Assembly: GCA_020641055.1 (NCBI GenBank)
Contig: CP067345.1
Location: 1,171,317-1,235,316 of the forward strand
Reading direction: 5' to 3'
Source: Clostridioides sp. ES-S-0010-02
GTDB taxonomy: Bacteria; Bacillota; Clostridia; Peptostreptococcales; Peptostreptococcaceae
Length of the DNA: 64,000 nt
This document shows, piece by piece, positions 34,712 to 43,896 of the stretch (within the stretch, counting starts at the first letter, position 1; each line of letters opens with the position of its first letter). The notes beneath the pieces were generated by a model. The model saw only the letters and a list, made by a program, of their open reading frames with translations. It ran no database searches and was not told the origin of the DNA. The translations under genes were made by a program, and so were the position numbers.

Positions 34712-36139
34712 ATGAAATCAACAAAATCAATATCATCAGTATTGTGTTTATCTCTAGTTTTAAGCTTATCATCAATATCATATGCAAATGAAGTGGGTAG
34801 AACGGCAACAGAAAATACTTTAATAGGTAAAGATAGATATCAAACAGCTATTGAAGTAAGTAAAGAGGGTTGGAGTAGCACAAATGAAGCTGTAATAGTG
34901 AATAGTGAATCTATTGTAGATGCATTATCTGTTACACCATTTGCTAAATTAAAGAACGCTCCAATACTACTTACAGAAAAAAATAATTTAAATTTACAAA
35001 CAAAGAAAGAATTAGAAAGATTAGGTGTTAAAAAAGTTTATATAATTGGACTATCTGGTTCTGTATCAGATAATGTAGAAAAACAACTAGAATCTAATAA
35101 CTTAACAGTTGATAGAATTGGTGGTAGTGACAGACATCAGACAGCTTTAAACATAGCTAAAAAGATAGAAGGTTTAAAAGACATATCAGAAATAGCTGTG
35201 ATAAATGGATATACAGGTCTTGCAGATGCAGTTAGTATAGCTTCTGTAGCTGCTACTAATGGTATGGTTATACTTCCGGTTTCTGATGCATCTGGAGTGT
35301 CTAGTTTTAAGGATTTTATAGCTTCTAAAAATATAAGTAAGTCATACATAATAGGCTCTACTAATGCTGTATCAGATAAAATAAAACAAAGTCTACCAAA
35401 TTCAGAAAGAATAGGTGGAGCAGATAGAAATGAAACAAATGGAAAGGTAATAGAAAAATTTTATACATCAAATGACTTAGATAATGTATTTGTAGCTAAA
35501 GATGGAATGAAAAAACAAAATCAACTTATAGATGCTCTAGCAGTAGGTGTATTGGCATCAAAAGAAAATTCTCCAGTACTTATAGTAGGAGATAAATTGA
35601 GTGCAACTCAAAAGAGTATATTTACAAATAAAAAGGCGACTGCTATAACTCAAGTTGGTAGTGGTGGAAATGAAAATGCATTTGCAGAACTAAAAGATTT
35701 ACAAGGGAGTAGTACTGGTAAGAAAGTAATGTATGTAGCTAATACAGATAAAGTAAATGTAAGAAGTGATGCTACAATAGAAGCTTCTGTAGTGGGTTAT
35801 CTAAACAATGGTGATGAAGTAGAAGTTTTAGAAGTACTAAAAACGGGATGGGTTAAGATAAAATACAATGACGATATTGGATATGTCAGTGGATCTTATC
35901 TAACAAGTAATAAACCTAATAACAGCAGTGAGAATGTTAAGATAAAATATGTAAAAGAAAAAGATGGTCTAAATGTTAGAAAAGGACCAAGTACGGAAGA
36001 TGAAAAAATAGGACAACTTCCATATGGAAGTAAGGTAGAAACTGTAGAAATGTTTGCTACTGGATGGGTAAAAATAAAATACAATAGTGGATATGGTTAT
36101 GTAAGTAATGATTACCTATCTGATACACCAGTTATCTAA
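34712..36139 (+). CDS. cwp14: Cell-wall protein with CWB2 repeats and two SH3 domains (probably Cwp14)
   Basis: A signal peptide (about residues 1-26, ending SSISYA) leads to three tandem CWB2 (PF04122) repeats with the hallmark RIGGSDRHQTA and RIGGADRNETN blocks. Two bacterial SH3 domains follow (starting MYVANTDKVNVRSDA and IKYVKEKDGLNVRKG). CWB2 triplets anchor proteins to the wall polymer PSII in C. difficile. SH3 domains bind wall peptides, so this is a surface protein with wall-sensing or structural function but no enzyme domain. TTAGGGGGAG precedes the ATG. The number 14 is from memory of the genome order. Confidence 0.88.
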   Translation: MKSTKSISSVLCLSLVLSLSSISYANEVGRTATENTLIGKDRYQTAIEVSKEGWSSTNEAVIVNSESIVDALSVTPFAKLKNAPILLTEKNNLNLQTKKELERLGVKKVYIIGLSGSVSDNVEKQLESNNLTVDRIGGSDRHQTALNIAKKIEGLKDISEIAVINGYTGLADAVSIASVAATNGMVILPVSDASGVSSFKDFIASKNISKSYIIGSTNAVSDKIKQSLPNSERIGGADRNETNGKVIEKFYTSNDLDNVFVAKDGMKKQNQLIDALAVGVLASKENSPVLIVGDKLSATQKSIFTNKKATAITQVGSGGNENAFAELKDLQGSSTGKKVMYVANTDKVNVRSDATIEASVVGYLNNGDEVEVLEVLKTGWVKIKYNDDIGYVSGSYLTSNKPNNSSENVKIKYVKEKDGLNVRKGPSTEDEKIGQLPYGSKVETVEMFATGWVKIKYNSGYGYVSNDYLSDTPVI

Positions 36140-36153
36140 ACTTATAGATAATA

Positions 36154-36200
36154 AACAATAAAGAGACTGTCTTAATATTAATGACAGTCTCTTTATTGTT
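36154..36200 (+). terminator. Terminator after the cell-wall protein gene
   Basis: A perfect 18-bp stem (36154-36171 with 36183-36200) closes the transcript. The remaining AT-rich bases to 36512 hold a TATAAT-like box near 36440 but nothing else I can support. Confidence 0.9.
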
Positions 36201-36512
36201 ATGAAATGTAGATTTTAATAATGATTTATATTTTGATAACCTAACTTTAGAAGTTATTATTGTAGATATTATTAATATATAAATACTTAAAATCCGATGC
36301 TTAATACCAAAATTGCATATTAATATGATGAGATAATTTAAATATAAATAATTTTATCTAATTATTATTATAAATTAAGTAGTAATATAAAAGAAATAGC
36401 TAAAATGAGTCCTTTTATTTTTGTTTTTTGTATCTATTTGGTATAATAGTATTGAAACATATAATAATTTAGATAAAATTTCTTAAGAGAAATACTATGA
36501 GGAGAACATAAA

Positions 36513-36914
36513 ATGAAAAAATGTCTTTACTGTAATAGGGATATAAAGTCACCAAATAATAAATTGGCTATAAAATACGATGACAATACCAATATATATC
36601 CATGCCGTACAGAATGTAAGGAAAAAATTGAAGAATATATAATAAAAAAACCTACTTATAAGTTTATAAATATATTGGAGGTTCTTTTAGGTGTAGGTGG
36701 AATATTTTGCTTTTTGAGCAAATGGACTATTGCAGCCCAAATTGTACTTGGAATTGACGCATTAGTTATATTTTTATTTCCATTAGCAGGGTTTAAGATG
36801 AATGGTAAATTAAGTATGGAGCAAACTAAGCATCAGAGCAGGTCTATAGCAATATCAATTTTAGCATTTATAATAGTAATAACTGTATTATATTTTAAGC
36901 AAATTGGTAAGTAA
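36513..36914 (+). CDS. Small zinc-ribbon membrane protein, hypothetical
   Basis: The 133-aa product starts MKKCLYCNRDIKSPNNKLAI with a CxxC pair and a second Cys pair in YPCRTEC, which could bind zinc. Three hydrophobic segments follow (about residues 54-70, 72-92 and 110-127). I do not recognise the family. TGAGGAG precedes the ATG. It lies 42 bp before the CsoR gene and may be in one transcript with it. Confidence 0.75.
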   Translation: MKKCLYCNRDIKSPNNKLAIKYDDNTNIYPCRTECKEKIEEYIIKKPTYKFINILEVLLGVGGIFCFLSKWTIAAQIVLGIDALVIFLFPLAGFKMNGKLSMEQTKHQSRSIAISILAFIIVITVLYFKQIGK

Positions 36915-36956
36915 ATCATAATTGTATAGAACATCATAAGAGTATGAGGTGAGTTT

Positions 36957-37250
36957 ATGGAAGAAAGAAAATTAGCACCAAACAATGAGCGAGAAGCTCT
37001 TATAAAAAGATTAAAAAGAATAGAGGGTCAAGTTAAAGGGATACAAAAGATGGTAGAAGAGGAACGTTATTGTGTTGATATATTAGTTCAAATATCTGCT
37101 ATAAGGTCTGCTATAAATAGAGTGGGTACAATTATTTTGGAAAATCATATAAAAGGATGTGTAGCAGAAAGTATCAAACATGATGATAGTGAAAAAACTG
37201 AAGAGATGATAAAAGAACTTATGGATACCATAAATAAATTTACAAAATAA
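36957..37250 (+). CDS. CsoR/RcnR/FrmR-family metal- or sulfur-sensing repressor
   Basis: The 97-aa all-helical protein has the family start (RLKRIEGQVKGIQKMVEEERYC) shortened here to RLKRIEGQVKGIQKM. It carries the Cys-His-Cys ligand set of CsoR (Cys in ERYCVDIL, His and Cys in ENHIKGC). Such tetramers bind DNA and release it on Cu(I) or reactive sulfur. No copper ATPase gene is adjacent; an RseC-like gene follows after 14 bp and is the likely co-transcribed partner. Confidence 0.9.
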   Translation: MEERKLAPNNEREALIKRLKRIEGQVKGIQKMVEEERYCVDILVQISAIRSAINRVGTIILENHIKGCVAESIKHDDSEKTEEMIKELMDTINKFTK

Positions 37251-37264
37251 GGGGGCGATTAGGT

Positions 37265-37705
37265 ATGAATCAACAAGGATTTATTATGGAGATTGTTGAT
37301 GATAGAACTGCAAAATTAAAAATGCAAAGACACTCAGCTTGTGCTGCTTGTGGAAAATGTGCTACTGCTGACTCATCAGAGTCAAAAGAGATATTAGTAG
37401 AGGTAGACAATACAATTGGTGCGAAGGTTGGTGACCATGTAGAAGTAAGTATGGATAACATGAATGTATTAAAAGCAGCTGTGATGGCTTATATAATACC
37501 TCTTGTAGCACTTCTTGTTGGAACAATAGGAACATACTATATATTGGGAGCAATTGGCATGACATCTGGCGTTGAAGCGATAAGTGGATTAGTTGGGATT
37601 TGTCTTACAATAATTTGTTATTTGTATTTAAAGAAGAATGATAAAAAATTTAGAGATAGTAGAGAATTTATACCAGTAATCACAAGAATCTTAATTGACC
37701 TTTAA
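37265..37705 (+). CDS. RseC/MucC-like SoxR-reducing-system protein
   Basis: The 146-aa protein begins with a cytoplasmic Cys cluster (HSACAACGKCATA) followed by two membrane helices (about residues 75-97 and 105-125), the standard RseC layout. RseC proteins are linked to the Rnf complex and redox control of SoxR. It follows the CsoR gene with GGGGGCG as ribosome site. The pairing suggests a redox or metal response; the precise role is unknown. Confidence 0.88.
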   Translation: MNQQGFIMEIVDDRTAKLKMQRHSACAACGKCATADSSESKEILVEVDNTIGAKVGDHVEVSMDNMNVLKAAVMAYIIPLVALLVGTIGTYYILGAIGMTSGVEAISGLVGICLTIICYLYLKKNDKKFRDSREFIPVITRILIDL

Positions 37706-37720
37706 AATGATTATAATTTA

Positions 37721-37786
37721 AAAATAGCAATGTACTCTTATAAACACTTAATGTATATTTATAGGATTTGGGTACATTGCTATTTT
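37721..37786. terminator. Bidirectional terminator between RseC-like and ThrE-like genes
   Basis: AAAATAGCAATGTAC (37721-37735) pairs perfectly with 37772-37786 around a 36-nt loop. T-rich DNA follows, and it separates convergent genes. Confidence 0.75.
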
Positions 37787-37793
37787 TATATTT

Positions 37794-38267
37794 TTATTTT
37801 GATTTTCTTTGAGGAATAAAGTTCTTTCGTATTTTTAAAAGGTTTAATGTTCTTACAAAAGAAGTTACAACCAATACACCAAGCGATATTGCAGCACTTA
37901 AAAATAGTGCATCAGTACCTTTTGACATAGCTAAATCATAATTTTTTTGAATTAAAGATAACATTGTATTGTATAATCCAATTCCTGGTATCAGAGGAAG
38001 AATACCTGGAATTACAAATACAATAGCTGGTTGCTTTAGTTTTCTAGCCAATATCTCACTACATGCTGAAACCAAAGCGGCAGCTATAAAGCCCGCAAAA
38101 ATTGAGTTTGTAGTGAAATTAAATAAATATACATACACAATCCAACCAACTCCACCAGTTATTCCAGCTGGAAGAAGTAGATAAAGTGGTGCATTAAAAA
38201 AAACAGCAAATCCAGCAGTTGCAATGCCTGAAAATAAAAAATGTAAAATCATTGACATATCAGTCAT
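37794..38267 (-). CDS. ThrE-family exporter, C-terminal-type subunit (DUF3815)
   Basis: The 157-aa protein has four or five membrane helices and the segment PGILPLIPGIGLYN typical of ThrE_2. In ThrE of Corynebacterium both halves form one threonine/serine exporter; here they are two proteins. Its start overlaps the end of the N-terminal-half gene by one base, so they are coupled. A fully separate function cannot be excluded. Confidence 0.9.
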   Translation of the reverse strand: MTDMSMILHFLFSGIATAGFAVFFNAPLYLLLPAGITGGVGWIVYVYLFNFTTNSIFAGFIAAALVSACSEILARKLKQPAIVFVIPGILPLIPGIGLYNTMLSLIQKNYDLAMSKGTDALFLSAAISLGVLVVTSFVRTLNLLKIRKNFIPQRKSK

Positions 38268-39055
38268 TAGAAAGGACCTCCAATTCTATACCATGTATCA
38301 AGGACAAAACCGACTCCAGAAGCAATTGCAATAATAATCATAGCAGCATCGAAAGCACGAGAAATTCCTGATATTAAATTACCTGATATTAAATCTCTGA
38401 TGGCTTTTATAAAAGCAACTCCTGGGAGTAGTGGCATTATTGCTCCAACTATAAGCATTTTAGGGTCATTCAAAATACCTATTTCAACTAGTAAAACTCC
38501 TGAAAGTGCTATTAAAAAAGAAGATACTAAACATGAAAATGCAGATATTGCACTTATCTTCATGGTTTTATCATAAGTAATTGCAGCAAATATTGCTATT
38601 ATAAATGTAAGAATAAAATTTAATATATAATTCCCTCCAAGCAAGCAAGCAAAGCAAGCAGATGCAATTCCTGTACAAGAGTAAAACAACCATAAAGGAT
38701 AAGGTTTTACCTCTTGAATTTCATAAAGACGTGCAATAGCAGTATCAATATCATATTCTTTATCATTTACAAATTCTCGAGAAAAACTGTTTAATAAGGA
38801 AATCTTATTTAAGTTTATACCTCTTGATTGAATCGTTTTCATAAACGAAAAACCGTCAAATTTTTCATCTGAAATAATTATTACTGTAGGAGTTGTAAAA
38901 ATATTTACATGATAAAATCCTCTTGACCTGCATATTCTAAGGACACTGTCTTCAACCCTAGATGTTTCAGCTCCATTTTTTATCATAAGTTCCCCTACAA
39001 ATAGAGCTAATTTTAGAATATTTTTTTTATATTCAAGTTCCTCATTTTGATTCAT
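38267..39055 (-). CDS. ThrE-family exporter, N-terminal-type subunit (DUF1212)
   Basis: The 262-aa protein has a soluble N-terminal domain (ELMIKNGAETSRVEDSVLRI at about residues 17-36) and about five membrane helices, matching the ThrE domain. A role in exporting threonine, serine or small peptides is inferred from the family. AGGAGG lies upstream on the reverse strand. It is divergent from glyA (serine-glycine interconversion), which fits an amino-acid balancing role but is not proof. Confidence 0.9.
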   Translation of the reverse strand: MNQNEELEYKKNILKLALFVGELMIKNGAETSRVEDSVLRICRSRGFYHVNIFTTPTVIIISDEKFDGFSFMKTIQSRGINLNKISLLNSFSREFVNDKEYDIDTAIARLYEIQEVKPYPLWLFYSCTGIASACFACLLGGNYILNFILTFIIAIFAAITYDKTMKISAISAFSCLVSSFLIALSGVLLVEIGILNDPKMLIVGAIMPLLPGVAFIKAIRDLISGNLISGISRAFDAAMIIIAIASGVGFVLDTWYRIGGPF

Positions 39056-39261
39056 AAATACACCTCCAAATTAAAAAACATAATATTGAAATTATATCAA
39101 ATTTTTAAGTAATATTCCTTATATATATATAAATTATATTATCTTTTTTTATTTAAAAATAGTCACATCTAAATTATATCCAATTAAAAGAATTAGACAA
39201 TATTATTTATTATATTTTAACTTAAAATACAGAAAGAAAACATGTAAAAGTAGTAAAACAC

Positions 39262-39310
39262 TTGACTATTAATTTATAAAAGACTATAATAATAAATTAT
39301 CATATTGATA
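39262..39310 (+). promoter_or_regulatory. glyA promoter with dyad
   Basis: TTGACT (39262-39267), a 17-bp spacer and TATAAT (39285-39290) form a strong sigma-A promoter. Just downstream lies TATCATATTGATA (39298-39310), an inverted repeat of 5-bp arms resembling a LysR-type box. The rest of the divergent 39056-39371 region is AT-rich with nothing else visible. Confidence 0.7.
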
Positions 39311-39371
39311 AAAACGAAAATTATGAAATGTCTGTAAAAGTAAAATTTAAATAATAACTAGGAGGAGTAAT

Positions 39372-40616
39372 ATGTTTGAGAACTTGAAAAAAGCGGACCC
39401 TGAGATTTATGAAAGTATGAAAAGAGAGTTAAAAAGACAACAAAGGAATATTGAGTTGATAGCATCTGAAAATATAGTATCAGTTCCAGTAATGGAAACT
39501 ATGGGAAGTCATCTTACTAATAAATATGCAGAAGGTTACTCAGGCAAAAGATATTATGGTGGATGTGAGTACATAGATGAAGTTGAAACTCTTGCAATAG
39601 ATAGAATTAAAAAGATATTTGGGGCAGAACATGCTAATGTTCAACCTCATTCTGGAGCAAATGCAAATATCGGTGTATATTTTGCTATGCTAAAACCAGG
39701 TGATGTTGTTATGGGAATGAATTTATCTCAAGGTGGGCATTTAACTCATGGTGCTCCAGTTAATATTTCTGGTCAATATTATAAATTTTATGAATATGGA
39801 ATAGATAGAGATAGTGGACTTATAGATTTTGATGATGTTAGAAAAATAGCACATGAAGTAAAACCTAAAATGATAGTTGCAGGAGCAAGTGCATATCCTA
39901 GAGAGATAGATTTTAAAAAATTTAGAGAAATAGCTGATGAGGTTGGAGCATTACTTATGGTAGATATGGCTCATATAGCAGGTCTTGTAGCTGCTGGTCT
40001 TCATCAAAATCCATGTGAGGTAGCTGATTTTGTTACAACAACAACTCATAAAACTTTAAGAGGACCTCGTGGAGGAGTTATCCTTTGTAAAGAAAAATAT
40101 GCTAAAGCTATAGACAAAGCAATATTCCCTGGAATTCAAGGCGGACCTCTTGAGCATATAATTGCATCTAAAGCAGTATGTTTTAAAGAAGCTTTAAGTG
40201 ATGAATTTAAAACATACCAACAACAGGTTGCTAAAAATGCAAAAGCTTTAGCTGAAGAACTTATTAAGAGAGATTTTAAATTGATTTCTGGAGGAACAGA
40301 TAATCACTTAATATTATTAGATTTAACTAATAAAAATATAACTGGTAAAGCAGCAGAAAAAAGATTAGATGATGCTTACATAACTGCTAATAAAAATACA
40401 ATACCATTTGATCCAAATGGCGCACTTGTTACAAGTGGAGTAAGACTTGGTACTCCAGCTGTAACTACTAGAGGCATGAAAGAGGAAGATATGGCAGTAA
40501 TTGCTGAGGCTATAGACCTATGTTTAACTTATGATGAAGAATCTAAGGCAAGAACATTGGTTGTTGGTTTAACTGAAAAATATCCTCTATATGAAGAATA
40601 TAATATTATGGATTAA
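39372..40616 (+). CDS. glyA: Serine hydroxymethyltransferase
   Basis: GlyA converts serine and tetrahydrofolate to glycine and 5,10-methylene-THF, using PLP. The 414-aa length is standard. The PLP lysine lies in [14 protein letters not shown] (about residue 227). The N-terminal block [11 protein letters not shown] and substrate motif [16 protein letters not shown] are intact. AGGAGGAGTAAT precedes the ATG. It has its own promoter and terminator, so it is monocistronic. Confidence 0.98.
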   Translation: MFENLKKADPEIYESMKRELKRQQRNIELIASENIVSVPVMETMGSHLTNKYAEGYSGKRYYGGCEYIDEVETLAIDRIKKIFGAEHANVQPHSGANANIGVYFAMLKPGDVVMGMNLSQGGHLTHGAPVNISGQYYKFYEYGIDRDSGLIDFDDVRKIAHEVKPKMIVAGASAYPREIDFKKFREIADEVGALLMVDMAHIAGLVAAGLHQNPCEVADFVTTTTHKTLRGPRGGVILCKEKYAKAIDKAIFPGIQGGPLEHIIASKAVCFKEALSDEFKTYQQQVAKNAKALAEELIKRDFKLISGGTDNHLILLDLTNKNITGKAAEKRLDDAYITANKNTIPFDPNGALVTSGVRLGTPAVTTRGMKEEDMAVIAEAIDLCLTYDEESKARTLVVGLTEKYPLYEEYNIMD

Positions 40617-40686
40617 TTAAAAGTATAATTAAATAAGACATATCTAAAGAATTAAAATGATAGTATTTATGTTTAAGTATGTTTAT

Positions 40687-40744
40687 AAAGACAAAACCCA
40701 ATTAATTAGGAGATAGCTTCCAATATTAATTGGGTTTTGTCTTT
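40687..40744 (+). terminator. Terminator after glyA
   Basis: A perfect 20-bp stem (40687-40706 with 40725-40744) has an 18-nt loop and is followed by T residues. Confidence 0.9.
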
Positions 40745-40863
40745 TTTAATTAAAACTTTAAGATTTCTTAAGAATTATACTAGGTTTTTCTAAAGATTTA
40801 AAGTTTATACTTATAAATATAGTAATTAAAGGTATTTAAAGGCTTTAATGAGGAGGGAATCTT

Positions 40864-41961
40864 ATGAAAGTATTAATTCTTACAGGAAAATTTGGTATGG
40901 GTCATTACTCAGCATCAAACTCTTTAAGTGAAGATATAAAAACAAAATTTAATAATTCTGAAATAATAATTAAGGATATATTTGAATATATTATGCCTAA
41001 CTACTCAGATAAAATGTATAAAACTTTTTCTATTCTTGTAAATCGGGGAAGTAGTCTTTATAATTTATTTTACAAATGCACTGAAAATGGTAAAAAAGAT
41101 ATAAAATTTACATTTTCAGATTATTTCTTAATTAAATTAGACAAGTTACTTAATGAAATACAACCAACAGTAGTTATTTCAACTTTTCCATTTTGTTCTC
41201 AAGTAGTATCAAGATATAAAGAAAAGTATAATTCAAATCTTCCTTTGATAACATGTATAACAGATATAAGTAGTCATTCAGAATGGATTAGTAAAAATAC
41301 AGATTGTTACTTAGTGGCTAGTGAATCTACTAAAGAAGAACTTATTTTAAAAGGAATAGATGAAGATAAAGTAAAAGTTAATGGTATACCTGTAAAAAAA
41401 GAATTTAAAAAAATAGAACATATAAATCATTTAGATAAAAAAAACATCCTCATAATGGGTGGGGGCTTAGGTTTATTGCCTAAGTCAGAACAATTTTATA
41501 GAGAACTAAATAGTTTAGAAGGAGTAAAAACTACTGTAATAACTGGTAATAATAAAAAAATGTACTATAAATTGTGCAATAGATATGAAAATATTGAGGT
41601 TGTAGGCTATACTAATGAAGTATACAACTATATGGAGAGTGCTGACCTTATTATTTCTAAACCAGGTGGAATAACATTATTTGAAACAATTTACTCAGAG
41701 CTTCCAATATTAGCATTCAATCCATTTTTGCAACAAGAGATAAATAATGCTGATTTTATACTAAATAATGGAATTGGAAGAATACTTGATAAAAATAAAA
41801 AATACTATGTAGATGAGATAAAAGACTTAATCTATGATGATGTTACACTTAAAGAAATGAGTTTGAATATGAAAAAACTTAAAAAACAATTTGATAATAA
41901 TTCATTAGAAAATATTTTATTTTCATTTGATGGACAAGGAGTGTGTAGAGAATGTATGTAG
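40864..41961 (+). CDS. MGDG-synthase/UgtP-type glycosyltransferase
   Basis: The 365-aa protein starts MKVLILTGKFGMGHYSASNS, the N-terminal domain of the UgtP/MurG-like GT28 family, and has the donor-binding part ESADLIISKPGGITLFE at about residue 260. Such enzymes add sugars to diacylglycerol, making glycolipids and anchors for lipoteichoic acid. GGAGGGAATCTT precedes the ATG. Its end overlaps the deacetylase gene by 10 bases. Confidence 0.88.
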   Translation: MKVLILTGKFGMGHYSASNSLSEDIKTKFNNSEIIIKDIFEYIMPNYSDKMYKTFSILVNRGSSLYNLFYKCTENGKKDIKFTFSDYFLIKLDKLLNEIQPTVVISTFPFCSQVVSRYKEKYNSNLPLITCITDISSHSEWISKNTDCYLVASESTKEELILKGIDEDKVKVNGIPVKKEFKKIEHINHLDKKNILIMGGGLGLLPKSEQFYRELNSLEGVKTTVITGNNKKMYYKLCNRYENIEVVGYTNEVYNYMESADLIISKPGGITLFETIYSELPILAFNPFLQQEINNADFILNNGIGRILDKNKKYYVDEIKDLIYDDVTLKEMSLNMKKLKKQFDNNSLENILFSFDGQGVCRECM

Positions 41962-42650
41962 TAGGTTTAATTATAGTTGTTGCTTTGATTTTTTTAATCC
42001 ATTCAATTATACCTACATATTATAATAAATTATTAAATAAAGATGTATTGAAAAATATGACTGAGAAGAATGAAATTGCTCTTACATTTGATGATGGACC
42101 AGACAAAAGATATACAGAAAAATTGTTGGATGTACTAAAAGAAAATAATATAAAGGCCATGTTTTTCGTAGTGGCAAAGAATGCTGAAAAAGAGCCTGAA
42201 ATTATAAAAAGAATGTTAAGAGAAAATCACATAGTTGGTTTACATTCACTAGAACATAAGAATGCATGGCTTTATAGTTATAATTATGTTAAAAAAGATT
42301 TTATTGAAAGTACAAATACAATGAAAAATTTAGGTGTAGATGTAAACTACTATCGTCCACCATGGGGTCATACTAATATATTTTCATATCAATTTGTTAA
42401 AAAATATAACTTAAAGATGACCTTATGGGATGTAATGGCAGAAGATTGGAGTAAAGATAGTACAGTAGAGATTATAGTAAATAAGTTAATAGATAGAACA
42501 AAAGAAAATTCTATAATTTGTTTGCATGATGCAGGAGAAAACTCAGGAGGAGCAGTTGGCGCACCTGAACGTACTATCGAAGCATTAAAGATAGCTATTC
42601 CAAAACTCAAAGCTAGTGGTTTTAAATTTGTAACACCAGAAAGGATGTAG
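41952..42650 (+). CDS. Membrane-anchored polysaccharide deacetylase (NodB fold)
   Basis: A membrane anchor (residues 2-20) is followed by a NodB domain: EIALTFDDGPDKRYT, the metal motif GLHSLEHKN (H-x3-H), RPPWGHTN and a C-terminal LHDAG. Family members remove N-acetyl groups from peptidoglycan or other glycans outside the cell. After the second histidine the usual Pro is Lys. The gene lies between a glycolipid transferase and a flippase-like gene, so the substrate could be a lipid-linked glycan and not peptidoglycan. Confidence 0.88.
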   Translation: MYVVGLIIVVALIFLIHSIIPTYYNKLLNKDVLKNMTEKNEIALTFDDGPDKRYTEKLLDVLKENNIKAMFFVVAKNAEKEPEIIKRMLRENHIVGLHSLEHKNAWLYSYNYVKKDFIESTNTMKNLGVDVNYYRPPWGHTNIFSYQFVKKYNLKMTLWDVMAEDWSKDSTVEIIVNKLIDRTKENSIICLHDAGENSGGAVGAPERTIEALKIAIPKLKASGFKFVTPERM

Positions 42651-42652
42651 TT

Positions 42653-43717
42653 ATGATAAGTAAAACTGAAAAGAAAAATAAGTGTCTAGGTAGTGTAACC
42701 TTCTTAGTTTTACTAATGGGTATAACTGGATACTTTGTTTTTAGAGGTCAATCAATTGAATCGTTAATAAAATCATTAAAAGGTGCAAGTCCTGTGTTTA
42801 TATTAATTGGATTTGCAATGATGTTTATATATGTTGCTTGTGAAGGTATAAATATATATTTAGGTATAAAGGCTTTAAATCAAAAAACTACATTTTTAAA
42901 ATGTATGGGATATGCGTTTGTTGGATTTTATTTTAGTTCAATTACACCTTCAGCGTCTGGAGGTCAACCAGCGCAAGTTTATTACATGAAGAAAGATGAT
43001 ATAAACATATCTTATTCTTCACTTATACTATTAGTTATTGTTGTCATTCACCAAGTTGTTGTATTGGCATATAGCGGAATAATGTTCATTATGGAACGTG
43101 AATTTATACTAAACAATGTAAGAGGAATGAGTATTTTATTGATATATGGTGTAATAACGAATGTTGCTCTTGTTGTTGGAGTAATTGCAGTTATATTTTC
43201 AAAAAAATTAGTAAATAACTTCATAATATTCATAACGAATTTATTAGGAAAATTAAGAATAATAAAAGATGTTGAAGGTTCACGAAAAGTGATAACTTCT
43301 CAAATTGAAGAATATGTTAAAGGTGCTCAATATATAAAACAAAATCCAAAGTTAGTAATTAAGATTTTACTTATAACTATTGTGCAAATAACAGCTATGT
43401 TTTTAGTACCATTCTTTGTATATAAAGCTTTCCATCTATCAACATATACTGTGTTTGAAATATTAGCAATACAATCATTACTCAATATTGCTGTTTCATC
43501 TTTACCATTACCAGGAGCTGTTGGGGCATCTGAAAATAGTTTTATGACATTATTTAAGATATTTTTCCCAGGGCATTTATTAGTGCCAGCGATGTTACTT
43601 AGCAGAGGAATAAGTTTTTATGCATTCGTTGCTATAAGTGGTTTAGTATGTATTGTAGCACATGTTAAATCTTCTGAAAAAGTTAAGTCAGTAAAAGAAG
43701 TTGTTTATGTAAGATAG
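42653..43717 (+). CDS. Flippase-like membrane protein (LPG-synthase TM / UPF0104)
   Basis: The 354-aa protein has about eight membrane helices and the signatures SSITPSASGGQPAQVYYM and LPLPGAVGASENSF. This is the membrane half of MprF and the stand-alone AglD/YbhN-type family, linked to flipping or modification of lipids. There is no catalytic aminoacyl-transferase domain. It starts 3 bp after the deacetylase stop, so the three genes form one operon for an envelope lipid or glycan. Confidence 0.88.
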   Translation: MISKTEKKNKCLGSVTFLVLLMGITGYFVFRGQSIESLIKSLKGASPVFILIGFAMMFIYVACEGINIYLGIKALNQKTTFLKCMGYAFVGFYFSSITPSASGGQPAQVYYMKKDDINISYSSLILLVIVVIHQVVVLAYSGIMFIMEREFILNNVRGMSILLIYGVITNVALVVGVIAVIFSKKLVNNFIIFITNLLGKLRIIKDVEGSRKVITSQIEEYVKGAQYIKQNPKLVIKILLITIVQITAMFLVPFFVYKAFHLSTYTVFEILAIQSLLNIAVSSLPLPGAVGASENSFMTLFKIFFPGHLLVPAMLLSRGISFYAFVAISGLVCIVAHVKSSEKVKSVKEVVYVR

Positions 43718-43896
43718 TATTGTATAGTTTATTTTTTACATCAAGGATATGTGTGTACGTTTTGATTAAACTTTGAGCATACTTACAATAGTAGAAAGTA
43801 TTAAAACGTATGACATTGCTAAGCTTTTACTAATAAAGTATAATATTTTATATAGTTTGAAATATTTAAGAAATATAGTAAAAAAGGAGCTTAGCG

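Noticed and set aside
43718-43896. Imperfect inverted repeat around TACGTTTTGATTA and TATTAAAACGTAT
   Set aside because: Several mismatches and a long loop in AT-rich DNA; not convincing as a terminator or operator.
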